Notes under the pieces: model-generated
The model's input: only the letters and a program-made list of their open reading frames with translations
The model's database searches: none
What the model was told of the DNA's origin: nothing
Part shown: in pieces, positions 23,760 to 24,162 of the stretch
Layout of the letters: each line of letters starts with the position of its first letter
Position numbering within the stretch: the stretch's first letter is position 1
Translations under genes and position numbers: made by a program
Source of the DNA: an uncultured Eubacteriales bacterium
GTDB taxonomy: Bacteria > Bacillota > Clostridia > Oscillospirales > Oscillospiraceae
Reading direction: 5' to 3'
Length of the DNA: 24,162 nucleotides
Assembly (NCBI GenBank): GCA_900552475.1
Contig: USAC01000026.1
Location: 1 to 24,162, forward strand

Positions 23760-23798
23760 GTAATCAGCCGGATTGATTGGATTGTAGGCAAAAAACAA

Positions 23799-23912
23799 TC
23801 ATATTGGAGGACTGCAAAATGGAGAAGTGCACCTACAACGAGAAGAACGGACTTTGACGCTGGCGTCCACCTTCATTTTTGTGATGTCATTTCTGACGAA
23901 TTGAAGCGGCAT
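23799..23912 (-). pseudogene. 5' stub of a macro-domain (ADP-ribose-binding) gene
   Basis: A good site (GGAGG, 8 bases from the ATG at 23912) opens a 37-codon frame. Its first 20 residues, MPLQFVRNDITKMKVDASVK, look like the start of macro-domain proteins of the YmdB/O-acetyl-ADP-ribose deacetylase group, which continue with an IVNAAN motif. Here homology breaks off right at that motif, and the remaining 17 residues are read through the opposite strand of the TnpV-like stub. The ADP-ribose-binding loops are therefore missing and the product cannot work. It lies 19 bases after the small membrane protein gene on the same strand, so it was probably its operon partner. Recognition rests on a short stretch. 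Confidence 0.6.
23819..23857 (+). pseudogene. 5' stub of a TnpV-like transposon gene
   Basis: TGGAGG lies 8 bases before the ATG at 23819, and the frame MEKCTYNEKNGL stops at TGA (23855-23857). Those 12 residues resemble the start of TnpV-family proteins carried by clostridial transposons, which usually go on with an aromatic residue and a GDYYIP-like motif over roughly 110-130 residues. The stop is created where the sequence changes into the macro-domain stub. The match is short, so the identification is tentative; the ribosome binding site and abrupt end support a truncated gene. Confidence 0.45.
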
Positions 23913-23931
23913 GATTCTATCCTCCGTCCGA

Positions 23932-24141
23932 TCAAAGCGGCATCGGTGTCCGGGCAATCAGAATGACCGCCAGAATTGCGCCCACAAATGCCGCAGCCCC
24001 TATGACAGCCAATACCTTTTTGCTGAGTTTCTTCTTCGCTGCCTTGCCAATCAGCGCGGCGCAAGCCATGCAGATAGCCGCCGCCACAAGCGCAATGCCC
24101 AGCGTTTCCCATAGCCAAGAAAGTTCATGTAGGATTTTCAT
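23932..24141 (-). CDS. Small two-helix membrane protein (69 residues)
   Basis: I do not recognise this protein. It has two hydrophobic helices (about residues 12-32 and 44-64) joined by a strongly basic loop KAAKKKLSKK, which by the positive-inside rule should be cytoplasmic, leaving both ends outside. The ATG at 24141 has AGGAG 11 bases upstream, slightly far. GC content by eye is lower than in the core genes to the left, which together with the transposon-like stub suggests accessory DNA. The macro-domain stub follows 19 bases downstream on the same strand. The promoter would lie beyond the window. Confidence 0.65.
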   Translation of the reverse strand: MKILHELSWLWETLGIALVAAAICMACAALIGKAAKKKLSKKVLAVIGAAAFVGAILAVILIARTPMPL

Positions 24142-24162
24142 GCGTTCATCATCTCCTGTTCG

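Noticed and set aside
23451..23798. N-terminal extension of the MATE protein upstream to 23798
   Set aside because: The perfect promoter at 23503-23531 lies inside the extension and the added residues are not MATE-like.

Overview
The window looks like chromosomal DNA of a GC-rich anaerobic Firmicute, most likely a gut clostridium of the Oscillospiraceae type. This rests on a Gram-positive PolC replicase, the conserved block pyrH-frr-uppS-cdsA-dxr-rseP-ispG-polC, the DUF177-rpmF pair, a clostridial-style xdhABC purine hydroxylase with a mocA-like maturation gene, and AGGAGG-type ribosome binding sites throughout. The taxon is inferred from gene content; no rRNA gene or other marker is present to prove it.

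Layout, left to right. (1) The 5' part of potA (polyamine ABC transporter ATPase, minus strand) runs off the left edge behind a strong promoter. (2) A minus-strand pair encodes an RluA-type pseudouridine synthase and galE. It fires divergently from DUF177 (yceD) and ribosomal protein L32 (rpmF); the two promoters sit almost back to back. (3) A 70-residue orphan gene with its own promoter lies between two terminators. (4) The minus-strand xdhABC operon (molybdenum, FAD and iron-sulfur subunits) lies divergent to a mocA-like nucleotidyltransferase that probably modifies the molybdenum cofactor. (5) About 0.7 kb without genes (8887-9583) holds several hairpins and a palindrome array with a 57-bp period. 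(6) Ten minus-strand genes spanning 20587 to 9584 are packed with gaps of 0 to 27 bases: an unknown four-helix membrane protein, UMP kinase, ribosome recycling factor, undecaprenyl diphosphate synthase, CdsA, Dxr, RseP, IspG, PolC and an unknown 117-residue protein. The run ends in a strong hairpin terminator, so it could be one 11-kb transcription unit linking nucleotide, isoprenoid/cell-wall-lipid, phospholipid and replication functions. (7) A single plus-strand metallo-beta-lactamase-fold hydrolase has its own promoter. (8) A MATE transporter on the minus strand has a perfect-consensus promoter and is bracketed by an inverted repeat pair and further hairpins. (9) The last 0.4 kb looks like accessory DNA: a 12-residue stub resembling the start of a TnpV-type transposon protein faces a roughly 20-residue stub resembling the start of a macro-domain gene, joined at an apparent breakpoint, followed by a small two-helix membrane protein.

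Most of the window is ordinary core genome. I do not see a complete new defence or mobile system. The points most worth following up are the macro/TnpV breakpoint, the 57-bp palindrome array, the inverted repeats around the MATE gene, and the unknown genes at both ends of the pyrH-polC run.
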